From: Pycnopodia helianthoides
Taxonomy: Eukaryota > Echinodermata > Asteroidea > Forcipulatida > Asteriidae
DNA length: 64,000 bases
NCBI GenBank assembly: GCA_032158295.1
Contig: CM063258.1
Span: 7,954,583 to 8,018,582 of the forward strand
Direction: 5' to 3'
A program made the translations under genes and the position numbers. Shown one piece after another: positions 22,101-34,272 of this stretch. The notes under the pieces are model-generated. The model searched no databases. It worked only from the letters and a program-made list of their open reading frames with translations, and was not told where the DNA came from. Within the stretch, counting starts at the first letter, position 1, and each line of letters opens with the position of its first letter.

Positions 22101-25100
22101 TATGGGTCGGGTGTAAACTCCTGACTGCGTCTTCAACTGTACGGATCTGACCTTGCCGTCCTTGCCATGGAAGGTTTCTCTCACAAGTCCTAGAGGCCAT
22201 TGGTATCTCGGGGTGTTTTCATGCATAACAAGCACCAGATCTCCAGAGCGAACGTTGCGTTGAGGATGGAGCCATTTCTGCCTCTCCTGCAGCTGCGGGA
22301 GATACTCCTTGAGCCATCTCTGCCAGAATATATCAGAAAGATATTGTACTTGACGCCAACGTCTCCTGTAGATGTCTTGTTTCACAAATTTGCCTGGTGG
22401 TAGTTGAGGACCTGAACGAAGAAGCAGCAGGTGATTTGGGGTAAGTGGCATCGGGTCGCGCATATCATCCGACAGCTTGGTTATGGGTCGTCCGTTAACA
22501 ATCCCTTCGACAAGGCACATGAGTGTCAGGAGTCCTTCGTCATCGAGTGTCTGCTGATGAAGCAAGTTGTTGAGGATTGCTCGAACAGTCCTAATCTGCC
22601 GCTCCCAAACGCCTCCAAAGTGGCTGGCTGCAGGCGGATTGAAGATCCACTGAATCTCCTTCTAAAACAGAAAGCTGTCAATATGATCTTGGTTCCATTC
22701 CAGGATAGCTTGACGCAGTTCGCGCACCCCTCCAACAAAATTTGTTCCGTTGTCTGAACGAATCTCTACTGGCTTTCCCCGACGACTGATGAAGCGCTGC
22801 ATTGCGTTGATGAAAGAGTCCGTATCCAAGCTATGGCACACTTCGAGGTGAATTGCCCTGGTGGCAAGACAGGTAAAGATACAACCATATCTCTTCTGCA
22901 TACTTCTAGCTCGCTTTACCAAGAAAGGACCGAAGAAGTCTACTCCTACCATACTGAAAGGTGGCAGTTCCGGAGTCACTCGGTCTTTTGGCAGGTCTGC
23001 CATTTGTTGTGTCATCATAGGTGCCCTCTGCTTGCGACATGGGATGCATGAGTTGATGACATTCTTCACAGCTGTACGCCCCTTGATGATCCAGAATTTC
23101 TGACGGATGTCTGCAAGAGTGCGCTCACTTCCAGAGTGACAAGCGATGTTATGGTAGTGCCTTATTATCAGGGTTGTCAGCGGATGTCTTGTTGGCAATA
23201 TCCAAGGGTGCTTGATGTTGTCGGTGAAGGAAGCATTGGCTAGCCGTCCGCCAACTTGGATTATACCATCACCTGACCTAGTTGGGTTCAGCTTGCGGTA
23301 GCCACCGGACTTCAACAGGGTTTCATCAAAGTTAGTCTGCTGAACTCGTCTGATAATTTTATTCTCAGCAGCTTGTATCTCCTTGACAGTCAGATACCGA
23401 GAAGGCTTGAAGTCCAAGTCTGTTTTCTTCACTCTGGCAAGAAGGGTGGCTTTGGCACGGAGAATCCATGCGACTGCTCTTCTCAGGCGGTACCATGAAG
23501 AATATCTCTCCAGCAGGGTGTCTACAACTTCGGGAATATCTTTGGTTGCCTCGACTGAGTAGACTTGTGTAACTGTCTTAAGCTCCATGTCTATGGGCAG
23601 AGTCATCTTGTCAAACTCAGGTTGCTGGGGCCATCTATCTTCCTCAAGCCGAAGGAAGTGTGGTCCATGAAGCCAACGTTTGCTGTCGATGAGCTGCTGT
23701 GCTTGAAGTCCTCGAGAGACATCATCTGCTGGATTGGAGCTCGTATCAACATGTTTCCATTGCTGTGGTGTGGAATTCTCCAGTATCTTTGACACGCGGT
23801 TGGCAACGAAGGTTTGGAATCTCTTGTCTTCATTTCTCAGATACTGCAACACAATCATGCTATCGCTCCAGTAGATTGACTCCTGCAATGGTAGTGTTAG
23901 ATGACGATGCATTGTTTCATCGAGCTTGACAGAAATGACTGCAGCAGCAAGTTCAAGGCGGGGAATTGTTGTTGTCTTCAGGGGGGCCAGCTTTGCTTTG
24001 GCCATGAGCAGCACACAATGTATCAAACCACTGGAATCCTGAAGTCGCAGGTAAGTAACAGCTCCAAAACCCCTTTCAGAAGCATCCGCAAAATGATGTA
24101 ACTGCGCTGAAGTGATGGTGTCGTAATTTAGTGGCTTGACACAACGTGGTATTGACATCTTCTGAAGGAGTGGCAAATCGGCCATCCACCGGATCCACTG
24201 CTCTTTGATGGAGTCTGGGATTGGATCATCCCATCCAATTTTCATTCTGCACAGCGACTGGAAAAGTATTTTAGCAGTGAGCACAAAAGGACTGGCATAT
24301 CCTAGGGGGTCATACACAGAACTCACTGTTCCAAGCAGTCCACGCCGTGTCAATGGCTTCTCTGTCACATTCACGTTGAATGTAAAGGTATCAGACTCGA
24401 TGTCCCATAGCACACCAAGTGCTCGCTCGGCAGGAAGTGTCTGGTCCAGGTCTAATGATGGCACTCCCTTCGCTCGTTCAGCTTCAGGAACTGATCGCAG
24501 GACTTCCCGGGAGTTACTAATCCACTTAGTGAGACGAAATCCACCGGACGCCAACACCTCACGAAGTTGTCTGACAAGTCTGATGGCTTCTTGCTCTGTA
24601 GCGACTGACTTGAGGCAATCATCGACGTAGAAATTGTTGTCTATGGTGTCTATGGTATTGGCGTCAAAACCCTCCATGTTGTCTTGTGCTGTACGCTTTA
24701 AGGCAAAGGTTGCACAGCTTGGTGACCAAATGCCTCCAAACAAGTGAGATGTCATACGGAATGTCTTAGGAACCCCACTTATGTCGTTGTCGGCCCACCA
24801 CAGGAATCGCAGAACGTCGCGGTCAGGCTTATTCACGTGCACCTGATGAAACATGCCTTCAACATCTGCCATCAGGGCGATGGTGTCTTGCCGGAACTGA
24901 ATCAACACTCCCACTAGCTTGTTTGTCATGTCTGGGCCCTGATGAACTTTGTCGTTGAGTGACACACCTCGGTAACGAGCAGCACAGTCAAACACTATTC
25001 GCACCTTTCCCGGTTTGCGTGGGTGAAGGACTGGATGGTGTGGCAAATACCAAACTGCTCCATCTTCTCTGTTCAGGTCATTTTGGGGTACCTCCTCTGC

Positions 25101-28100
25101 ATACCCTTTATTCATCAAATCTTGGATGCCTGCAATGTACTTCTCCTTCATGTCGGAGTCTCGGCCTAGTCGTCTCCCCAGCAGACGGAGTCTTTGTTCG
25201 GCAACTGCCTTGTTGTCGGGTAATTGAGGTGGGCGCATCTTAAAGGGAATGTTCATGCTATAGTGTGCTCCATCTCGGCACAATGACTGCTCCCAGGTAG
25301 AGATTACTTTCTTATCACTGATCGACATACTCCTCTCATCACCTCCAGTGCCGTCCAGTTTCCAGAACTTTTCTACTTGTTGCTGTAGACTTGTGTCTGT
25401 ATCAATGAAGAAAGAAGTTGAACGGCTTAGGGGTCCCGTCTCAAATGGGCCATTGAGAGTCCATCCCAATTTCGTACGTGTCGCATAAGGTGTTCCAGCG
25501 CCCCCTTCCCGGACTTCTTTGGGAATTAAGGCAGAGGGGTTATCCTGGCCAATGAGCAGGTGTACGTCTTCAATATCCACATCTGGCAAGATGACATCAC
25601 TTAAGTGTGGCCATTTGTTGATCTCCTTCCTTTCTACCAAGGTGCTAGTGCCCATCTGTAACTTGGGCCTCGTCAGAACGTGTGTCATGACAACCAGATT
25701 TTCGTCACACATGTCGGTAACCTCAAGATGTACAATGCGAGTTTCAGTGAGGATATCATGATTGTCTAAGGTTGTCAGCCTCATGGTGTCTGGTTTCCCA
25801 TCAACTCCAAGCTTGTTGATTAATTCTTCTGAGCAGAAGGTCTGCGTTGATCCACTGTCAAGTAGAGCATATGTCGTCACAAAATTAGTAGCACTTCTGT
25901 GGCTTCTTACTTTCACCGGCACTATGGGTAGGGCTATCCTTCCACTCCGGCCCCAGAAGTGTTGCACGTTGCATTGGCTGAGACAGTTGTTGGCACAGCA
26001 TTGATCGTGACAGGAACAGCATTATTGTGCGGGTGAGATGTAAGAATTTGGTATGTTTCAGACCACATCCAGGAACAGTGCATACTGCATCTCTAGAACA
26101 ATCTCGGGCTCTGTGTCCTGGTTGCAGACAGTTGACACACAGTCGCTTTGTTTGCACGAAATTCAGTCTGTCGGTAACTTTCAGGGCTTTCCAGCTATCA
26201 CAGCCAAACAGACCGTGACCTCGTCCACAATACCAACAGGAGCGTTGAGGTTTATCGCTTCTGGCAATCACTTCTGAAGATGCATTCTGAGATGTCCCTT
26301 TAGTGTGTTGAGGGGAGGGTGTTGTGTCTACTTGTGTCACAAAATTGGAGCGGTGTTTTGACATTGAAGTATCCTTGCGCTTGACATCCTTCATTGATTT
26401 GTCAGCGCGGTCTCTGCTCACAAGCTTGCTGTAGACTGGGTCATTTGCTTGTTGTGCTGAAATCTTCACAAATTTGACGACGTCATCTATAGTAGGGGAC
26501 CTGGATTCAACAGTTTTGATATGGTAAACTCTTTTCAGCCACGCCTTGCGAACATCCCAGGGTAGCTTCTCCACCATCTGAGCCAAACTTCTGCTGTTGT
26601 TCAGCTCACATAATTTGTCCATGGTGTCTAGCGTCTCCCGGCAGTTTCTCAAGTCATCAGCATAATCTAAAAGTGCCCTGCTGTCTCGAATATCAGGGCG
26701 ATTGACGATCTTGTTGATCCATGCCTCTGCTATGTCATATTCATTTCCAAACCTTTCCTTCAGAAGCTTTCTAGCAAGAGCATAGCCCTCGGATGGTGTC
26801 TTGACTGCACAGCACTGTATCAGTTTCCTAGCAGCACCGGTGCAGTACTGCTGGAGACGTGCCAACTTTGCAGCATCGCTAACTGTGTCTTTTTCTACAG
26901 CATTCTCAAATGACCGGATGAACACCCAGTATTTTGCAGGATCTCCATCGAATGTCATTAGCTCAGTCTTTGGCAATTGAAACCACAAAAAAATGACAGC
27001 AATTTCTATGGTTTACATCTAATTGTTACAAACCATGGTGAAATTAGGTCAAAAACGCTAAACAATTAATTGACAAACGGCGCCCATAGAAGTGTGACGC
27101 CAATGATCAGTCAGGCGAATCACGGATAGCATACAAAACCAGTTACAAAACGGTTTGACAGAAGACTTTACGTGTCTGCGCATGCTCGGGAAAAAAGGTT
27201 TTCCCCCAGATATTGCAATAATCATTGTAATTCCGGCAAAAGGTTTTTCCCCAGATATTGCAATAATCGTTGCAATTGCAATTGTGCACTCGAAAACCGT
27301 ACACACATATGAAGAACTAGCGTGCATCTGCTCAACGCCTTTCACGGCGACCCGTTCAACACGGGAAATTCCTCAAATTCACACACTCGGGAGACGTTTT
27401 CCTCAGTTTTAGAAAAGTGCTTTTGTTAAACTTACAAGTCGCTCGGCATCGTATAGTATATATATTCCTCTTTCGAAACAATTCATTTTTTATTTAATTA
27501 AGAGCCAGCAAAGAGGGCACCTTTTGATTGAAAAAGGTGCATTTTGGCTAAAATAATCAGTTTCCTATGAGGTCACACCACATTTTGTCATTTTTTGCGG
27601 GGGTTGTCCCACTAAATTGAATGGCAATCTCGCTAGGAAGCTCGCACCACTAGAAGTCGCACGGTTTATGAAACTAGATAAAGTAAGCTTTCCATCCATG
27701 TAACATGTTTTGTGATTGGTGGACTGGAAAAAGGGGCACTTTTTGTGTCAAATCACGAAGTCCGTTTGGGAAAACTTGACCTCCATAGTCTGGACTACGA
27801 GCTATATGGCTAATCGGTTATGTGGCCGGAAGCTAGACCTTATCAAACCGCGCGAAGCACAAACAGCGTTCAATCGGAAGCAGACTACGTCGTTTGGCAA
27901 AGCTTTTTGTTGTTTTAATTCATCATTCTTTATGCCCAACAATAATTTTATATCTAAAAAGCATTTTGATTCAACAATGTAGCGGTTTTAATGTCCGAAA
28001 GTCTATTTGAATCGTGTAATTTTGTGTTTTTCTTCGACTCGAACATCACTCGACGTGGCTGGATCATTGCATTTAGTTAACAGGGGTGTTTTTTGCAGAA

Positions 28101-29343
28101 TATGTGGTGGCATGCAAAATGCTAATACTTCGTTAAAAAAATTGCAAAAAAAAAATAGGACTACATACATTATCACTCACCACTCAGTAAAAGGGTCTCA
28201 TGTCTTTTTTTGTTAAATGATGTACAGAAATATCTTGACAAATCAAGTTTGTGTGCAACATGAAGTTTCAATTGTCATCATATAAGACTATGTTCAATAT
28301 TTCTTCATAATGTTTGTAATCTATTCTACATTTTATGCGACTTAACTGATTTCAATGAAATTGATTAGTTACTCCCAATTACTGCAAGGTTTTTGTTTTA
28401 AAACACCTCTTGCTTCCTGCCACCTACCACCCATCGTACGAAGTGTACTTTTGTCCCCTATAGTGTAAATGAATGATCCATTTCTGGCTGTGCACTCAAG
28501 CCTTAAAACAGTCGGCTCACACAGTGTGAGGGATTATCTGCCCAAAACGGGGCCGAAGTTCTTCATATGCAATGGTGTCGCTGGTCCGCGCGCAAAGTCC
28601 GTCGCCAGCTTGGGTCGGCTGAGCGCAATTCCTTGGGATTTGAAGCTTGTTTACGAAAAACTGCACAGCGTGTATACTTCATTTTACAAAAGTGACACAG
28701 GTCCCTGGACGAACATAAAGATTATTGTAATGTTTAAAGTAAGATTTTGTTCCTTTTCTTTTCTCCCCCACACCAATTTTGTTTACTATTGTTTTTTTTG
28801 GGCAGTGTGGTTGTTCGAAGGTCAAATGTTTTTAATCACAATCAACCCCAATTTAACCCTAAATTTTGTTTCTGAAACGGACGTTTACTGAAACGGCGCT
28901 CGCACTGGTCCTCCAGCACCAACCTTTAATTTTCAAAAGTTTGAGAACTCTGCAAAACTAGTTTTGATTACTTCGGCGAAAAGAACTGTTACCCCCCCCT
29001 AAAATAATACAATGTTTCAACAGATTGAAGGCGATTTGGATATTCATTACTCTTCTTCATATACTAAGTAGTTTATTTATGTTCTAACGTGTGTTTTTTT
29101 TCAGTAAATTTAAAACTTTTTGTCAGTTGTCAGCTTTTAGTGCGATCGCTACATTAGTGTTTAAATTTAATATAATTATTATCTCCGTTTCCTTTTCAAC
29201 TATTTTCACTACATCAATGCAAAGAGACATACCTTTTTAAATAAAGCTTTGACATCAGTACTTGGGAGTTCGGTTTCATAGGGTACTTCTTCGTCCGAAC
29301 TACTGGATATTTCAATCACTTCCTCCTCAATGTTAAGCGCCAT
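19149..29343 (-). CDS. DAXX: DAXX-like histone chaperone, copy A, C-terminally truncated (two exons)
   Basis: Exon 1 is 29343-29233 (37 codons, donor AAG|GTATGT). Exon 2 is 20513-19149, phase 0, and the two are in frame, giving about 491 aa. Visible parts: an N-terminal SUMO-interacting motif followed by acids ([11 protein letters not shown]); a helix bundle like DAXX's N-terminal partner-binding domain ([10 protein letters not shown]...[15 protein letters not shown]); an acidic linker; a coiled coil; and the histone-binding domain ([37 protein letters not shown]). DAXX is the H3.3/H4 chaperone that works with ATRX and in PML bodies. The frame ends at TGA (19149-19151), where copy B has GGA. 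Decayed homologous sequence continues to about 18560 with a further TAG and indels. The final exon with the C-terminal SUMO motif is deleted. Intron 1 contains a BEL/Pao element. Confidence 0.82.
22056..25967 (-). pseudogene. BEL/Pao pol: protease, reverse transcriptase, RNase H, integrase; one internal stop
   Basis: Domains in order: retropepsin ([10 protein letters not shown]), Pao-type reverse transcriptase ([10 protein letters not shown] and the catalytic FYVDDCLKS), RNase H ([27 protein letters not shown]), an HHCC zinc-binding region ([10 protein letters not shown] ... [10 protein letters not shown]), the integrase core ([23 protein letters not shown]), and the integrase C-terminal region ending at 22056. 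The frame is interrupted by one TAG at 22662-22664 inside the integrase. Upstream and downstream parts are otherwise in the same frame. The copy is recent but inactive as it stands. Confidence 0.88.
25885..26988 (-). pseudogene. BEL/Pao gag (N-terminally truncated)
   Basis: The open frame encodes a BEL-type gag segment starting at [17 protein letters not shown], then two zinc knuckles ([13 protein letters not shown] and [14 protein letters not shown]) and the downstream [10 protein letters not shown] signature. There is no ATG at its start (TTG at 26988), and the usual N-terminal portion is absent. Its 3' end overlaps pol by 83 nt in another frame (pol is +1 relative to gag). Many BEL elements encode a single polyprotein, so this offset may be a lesion. 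Confidence 0.8.
26991..29110. other. Copy-A-specific part of DAXX intron 1, no gene recognised
   Basis: This sequence has no counterpart in the copy B intron. It contains a 45-bp direct repeat (27197-27241 and 27242-27286, ggtttttccccagatattgc) and AT-rich DNA. An open stretch of 140 codons at 28469-28891 has no recognisable domain. It could be a remnant of another insertion. Confidence 0.4.
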
Positions 29344-29409
29344 TTTGAGATTATGAGCAACTAACAAGTGGGTTAGCTATTTTAACGCACTGCCACGTAC
29401 TATGTACCC

Positions 29410-30183
29410 TGCCACTGTGCGTGGGTGTGTGCCGTCGATTTACCTGCCCAGTGAGATCAACCGGATCCGCTCATCCATGACATGAACCCTCGATTGTAAA
29501 AACTGCGTTTCGGGGTTAACCCTGCGTCGCCAAATGTTATTGTTAAATAATTGTCTTCGGCACCCCAGTACAGCAGCGTGCTGTACGTTGGGAAAACGTG
29601 TATTATACCTCATTTACATTGTTGATTTCATACTTTTTTTTTAATCAAAGTTAATAACTTTTCAAAACGTTGTAGAAATAGTTTGGCCCCCCAAAATAAA
29701 TAATTATATATATCATTTTTTTGTTGAAAATTATCATGTTTTATCACTGCAAAACCGCAATTTTTGTAACATTTGGCCCACATCCTATCTCAGCAATTAT
29801 GTTTTCCAGTTTAAAAACAAAAACAGCTGGTGCATCTTTGAGTTGAAACAAACAAAACAAACGACACGGTTGAATTCAATAGCACTTGTTCTTCTGTAAA
29901 CTATTCTCTTCTACAACACCTTGGAGATGTATGATATCACCAAACTTGCAATGAACACAACTCCCACAATTCAATTTCAAACAGCAAAGCGCCTTCCCGA
30001 AAAAGGGCATTTAAAACTAAGTGTAGGTAACACCATGGAGCATGGGAGTCATTTGCCAACGCTGTTCAAAAATATTAAACACATTATAATACGTAGTACT
30101 ATCCCACTAATGATGTATCATCAATACTCCCAAAGAGTTGTGTAAAAACCAGTGAAATGAATTGATACAACACAAGTCTCTTG
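29410..30183. other. Spacer between the two duplicated segments, left part
   Basis: Homology with copy B ends near 29400. The phrase attgttaaataattgtctt (29530) is close to attgttaattaattgtttt (40945), so the homology may resume briefly. A taacatttggcgacgcagg-like motif on the minus strand (about 29515-29540) resembles an LTR/primer-site junction, but no paired LTR is present. Confidence 0.35.
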
Positions 30184-30561
30184 TTAAAGGCACTGGAACA
30201 CTATTGGTAATTACTCAAAATAATTGTTAGCATAAAAACTTACTTGGTAACGAGCAAAGGAGAGCTGATGATAGTATAAAACATTGTGAGAAACGGCTCC
30301 CTCTGAAGTCCTCCCTCTCTCAGTCAAATATTTGAATTGATTTCGAGACCTCACGCGTGAGGTCTCGAAATCAAGCAATCAAGCATCTGAAAGCACACAG
30401 CTTCGTGTGACAAGGGTGTTTTTTCTTCCATTGTTATCTCGCAACTTCGACGACCAATTGAGTTAAAATTTCCACAGGTTTGTTATTTTGTGCATATGTT
30501 GAGATACACCAAGTGAGAAGACTGGTCTTTGACAATTACCAAAGGTGTCCAGTGTCTTTAA
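30184..30561. mobile_element. TTAA MITE (family B)
   Basis: The left end is TTAAAGGCACTGGAACACTA and the right end ggtgtccagtgtctttaa. An internal hairpin, tttcgagacctcacgcgtgaggtctcgaaa, spans about 30342-30371. Confidence 0.82.
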
Positions 30562-30916
30562 CGGAATTTGTATAAGCAGATTACCATTAACACAATGCGA
30601 CCTGCTGAGAAGTATTGAGGAATGTCCACCAAAAGAAGTTGTTTGATGAAGACAGGTATACTTATACACTGTAAATGTCATGTACATAACATAATTATTT
30701 AGAAAGTAAGAAAAATATAGCCGAGAGTGATACTTTTTATCTCCATTGTTGAAAGTGCTATGCATCTATTATAATTTTCACAAAATAAGTTTCGGGATTG
30801 TTTAGCATGTTCTTAGTATTTCTTGCGTTATACATTTGTTTCAAAGTGGACCAGTGCAAGTCTCGCGCGTATTCTAACATTTTGAGGAACCAGTTTGGTC
30901 ACACGTATAAATTGCT

Positions 30917-31308
30917 TTAAAGGAACATTACAGAATTGGTAAGAAAAAACTTGTAAAATATACTTTTTGATCACAGATTTACATAAACTTACACGGTCTA
31001 ATGATGATAGTAGAAAACATCCTTGAAATATTTCTGTCGAAATGCCATATTTGATGAGAAATGAATAACCAATTTTTCCGATTGGAGTTTATCGCTCAGT
31101 GAGCGTTTTATTCACTTGTTGAATCTATATGATTCATGCAAATGTGTAATCGGTTTTTCGCTATTTTCTCGTGACCCAGATGGCCGATCGATCTCAAACT
31201 TCTACAGGTTTGTCAGTTTGTATGTCATTTATGTATATGGTGGATTACACAAAGTGTTTACACTGCCAGCAACTGTTAGCAAAAACCAATTATGTAATGT
31301 TCCTTTAA
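30917..31308. mobile_element. TTAA MITE (family A)
   Basis: The ends are TTAAAGGAACATTACAGAAT and its near complement. The element is homologous, in opposite orientation, to 44805-45194: both contain tttgatcacagatttacataaa and ggccgatcgatctc or its complement. Length is 392 bp. Confidence 0.85.
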
Positions 31309-31319
31309 CGTGTGAAGAA

Positions 31320-31605
31320 GAAGCATGCTGAATCATTTCTCAGATGTTTACGGGTTGGTATCCGTTCGCGAATGCTGCGGCAAGAGATGCGGGTGTTACC
31401 CGCTGTCATTTCGCTACAAACAGTGGATGATCTACTTTCTTGTAAAAATACGTGACAGTTGTTTGCTATTTCTCAACAAGTAGACACTGTGTTCAGCTGA
31501 AACTTTTAAGGTGACATGTAGGCTATTGTATTTTTCTTTTGTAATGTCGCCTACTAATCAGCATCACGTTGACAAATAACAATCTTTGACCCTACCTTGA
31601 ACTTG
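31320..31605. mobile_element. Partial TTAA-type MITE (family E)
   Basis: It shares aacaagtagacactgtgttcag, cacgttgacaaa and the terminal gaccctacctt with the complete copy at 63037-63484. The left part is missing. Confidence 0.5.
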
Positions 31606-31981
31606 TGGATTGTGAGGAACAAGATACTACATAGCCCTTTGACAGACGACATCTACAGCATAAAACATCATGTTGCTAAAAGCTTTTATTACAAACAAAC
31701 ATTCTCATAGAACAAGAACTAAAATGACCTCTTTTGGACCAACAGATAACCTGCCACATAACATTTAAACCACATCTACAATACAAAGAATTAAAAACAA
31801 AGAACATCAAAGTCCCTTAAAAAAGGGACACAAAATGAAAACCAAAATCCATATGAAAGGCAAAACTGTATCTCCTTCATGTTTCTTATCTATTAAAATG
31901 AAATGAGTTTAGTGCCATGTGTTCATTCAAGTTGGATTTCGTTTGGGAACGGCATAGGCCATGTGTGAATCAGAAATCTCT

Positions 31982-32413
31982 TTAAAGGGCGGGTAGACCT
32001 CTGGTAATTACTCCAAAAATGAATGACCATGAAAACTTACTTGGTAAGAAGTAATGCAGCTGTTGATAATGTGCAACATTAAAATAATATAAAAATTCCT
32101 TTTAAGGAAAGTGGTTTTAGAGAAAGGGATTCAAAAAGGTTTCAATCCGAGCAAAAGTTTCATGCATGAAACGTTTCTCAAATTGTGTATTCCAATTTCG
32201 GATTATTCTTCCAGTGTGGATTTTCAGAGTGGACCAGACTTTTTCAGTGTGGACCAGACTTCCGTTCCAGATTTTCGGCGATATCTAAAAAACGCTACCA
32301 CCTTCTGAAATGAAATGGTCACAGTCTAGTTTTATTGTAGATATCTACATTTATACAGAATTAAAACAATCGTACGAGTCCAAATGAAACCAAAGGTTTA
32401 CTTTGCCCTTTAA
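31982..32413. mobile_element. TTAA MITE (family B), uninterrupted sister of 13374-14165
   Basis: It starts TTAAAGGGCGGGTAGACCTC and ends with tttgccctttaa. It carries a local duplication of ttcagtgtggaccagact near 32222-32265 and lacks the nested element found in copy A. Confidence 0.8.
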
Positions 32414-32751
32414 AGAGTGTTTCTGCAATATTGGCAAGGTTGAAAAATAGTGTTCACACAGATTTTCGTGGTATAAAGATGGTCATGTTGGGAATCTTCC
32501 CTTGAAATATTTTTGCCTGAAATGCTATAATTTTTGAGAAATAAGTAAAACAACAAGTTTTTTATCTTGCAAGACCAAAACTCGATGTTTTCCCACTATT
32601 TTGTTTTGACTCTGACGATCGATTGAGCTCAGATTTTCACAGGTTTGTTATTTCATGTATGTTTTGGTCCACATAAAGTGCATATACTGGCCTTTTACAA
32701 CTACCAATGTAGGGCTTTAATTTGTTGAAATCGTATAAGGGCACAAAGTCT

Positions 32752-32932
32752 ATACACCGATCCAGTAGGCCACGCCCCATGACAAATTGACCAATCACAA
32801 TGCGGGATTTAAAGTCCGACACTATACCGCCATTTTGTCCGACAAAAACAACGTGCACGGCGGACGGGGGGGGGGGACACGCGACACGTTTGGTCGTTGC
32901 TATGGTGGGCGTGGCCTACTGGATCGGTGTAT
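32752..32932. mobile_element. Short MITE with long TIRs
   Basis: The left end atacaccgatccagtaggcc and right end ggcctactggatcggtgtat are exact reverse complements over at least 20 bp, continuing through cacgccc/gggcgtg. The total is 181 bp with a poly-G run inside. It lies in copy B and is not seen in copy A. Confidence 0.85.
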
Positions 32933-33650
32933 TCTCATTTGATTTCTGCAATGTTTCTCTTACAACAACAAGGTCATGATGGTCCATGGCATTTTGTTTT
33001 TGAAAGGGACAGTAGTTCATTGGTAACAACTTCTTTTTCCGAACAGATCTGTATCAAGGTGCGTCCATTGTTTTCACCCATTCTCTTATCAATGTGACGA
33101 AACTGAGGCTGGTAGTACAAAAAAAGTCTGGTCCAGCTTTCAGAAATGGATTTATGAACTTTGTTATTATTGAATACGGGGAACCACTCCATGATGGTGG
33201 TCTTTTTTTCTGTAGAAGTTGTTGCCGGTTTTACTCCCTTAAATTGATGTGTAAAATATGTACAGTGCGTTTGTTTTTGTTTTAAAACATTTTTTTGTTA
33301 ATTGTTTTTCTGTGTTTGAAAAAAATACAAGTTTATGTGAATAACTATATATACATGATACATAGCATTATTTTTTGTCTTACCTCCAAACGTGTTCTTT
33401 GCATTTTTTGCAGATGAAAGATGAGTAGTTTGTTTCAAAAAGGTTTTCACTTTGTAATCTGACAAAATCTGCATTTAATTTGTTTTCTTTCATTCATGAT
33501 TTACCATTTTTACCAAACTCAAGGAGACAAATCAGTATGAGCTTGTAAAAAATATGTTAATTCAGCTCTGTATCTCATGTATCTCATTAAAAAAACCTCC
33601 TTATGAAACCACTTGATTTCATCTTCTATAGAACCGCTTTTGATGGAGCC

Positions 33651-34040
33651 TTAAAGGTACACGTTGCCTTGAATCGGCCGAGTTGGTCTATAAAAAGCGT
33701 TTGTGAACCGTTTGTTATAAAATGCATACGGTTAAAAAGATGTGTTAAAAATAGAGTACAATGATCCACAAAATATGCCTCGAAATTGCGCGGTTTTCCT
33801 TTTACATCGTGAACTAACATGGTCGGCCATTTTATGGAGTCAAACTTTTGACTCCACAAAATGGCCGACCATGTTAGTTCGCAAAGTTCAAGGAAAACCA
33901 CGCAATTTCGAGGCATATTTGTGTGGATCATTGTATTCTACTTTTAAAACATCTTTCTCACCATATGCATTTTATAACAAACGGTTACAAACGCTTTTTG
34001 TAGACCAACTCGACCGATCCAAGGCAACGTGTACCTTCAA
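33651..34040. mobile_element. TTAA MITE (family D) with a proven empty site in copy A
   Basis: The left junction is gagccTTAAAGGTACACGTT and the right junction aacgtgtaccttcaatcgc. Copy A has the uninterrupted target gagccttaatcacaacg at about 15444. An internal perfect palindrome (acatggtcggccattttatg and its complement) lies at about 33818-33882. A related element lies at 54377-54746. Confidence 0.88.
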
Positions 34041-34272
34041 TCGCAACGAACAAATTTGTTGTGACCAAATTAGTAACTAAAACAAGGAGTACGATGCGGT
34101 ACCTGACCATCACCTTTTGAATGATCATCAACTTAATCTTATTTAGGTAAACAAGATGCTTTTTTTGTGCCATAACCAGTGAACAAGTGGTGGTCAGAAT
34201 CAGCAACTTGTAGAATTCATATCCGAAAATAGTAACTTTTCAGTTTCTTTTCGCTCTCTCAGATTTCAACCT

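Larger units (their letters stand above)
21100..26990 (-). mobile_element. BEL/Pao LTR retrotransposon, 5'-truncated, in DAXX-A intron 1
   Basis: In minus-strand order there are a gag region (26988-25885), pol (25967-22056), a purine-rich tract (ttaggggccgg near 21950) and a 3' LTR that starts TGTAGCCGCCAGAATATTG at 21939 and runs down to roughly 21.1 kb, with an AATAAA inside (near 21185). No matching 5' LTR, primer-binding site or gag N terminus is found above 26990, so the 5' end is missing. The LTR contains short direct repeats of an aggtgacgtta type (21337-21395). The orientation is the same as the host gene. Boundaries at the low end are approximate. Confidence 0.85.
13152..29400. repeat. 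Tandem segmental duplication, copy A
   Basis: Collinear blocks match copy B (31765-40890): 13152-13374 with 31765-31982 (aaaccacatctacaatac...), 15345-15520 with 33540-34108, 15520-16015 with 36180-36665, 18118-20750 with 36690-39380, and 29130-29400 with 40640-40890. Copy A is longer because of a BEL/Pao element and other sequence in DAXX intron 1 and about 2.1 kb at 16.0-18.1 kb. It lacks the block holding the last DAXX exon. Confidence 0.8.

Noticed and set aside
28469..28891. 140-codon open stretch in DAXX-A intron 1
   Set aside because: It has an ATG but no recognisable domain, runs antisense to the host gene, and ends in a low-complexity hydrophobic tail. A length like this occurs by chance in a window of this size.
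29500..29560. 5' LTR and primer-binding site of the BEL/Pao element
   Set aside because: An LTR-like junction (taacatttggcgacgcagg on the minus strand) was considered, but the adjoining sequence does not match the 3' LTR at 21.1-21.9 kb.
33742..34080. Open stretches of 101-112 codons on both strands
   Set aside because: They lie entirely within the palindromic family D MITE, where both strands share sequence. No coding function is likely.
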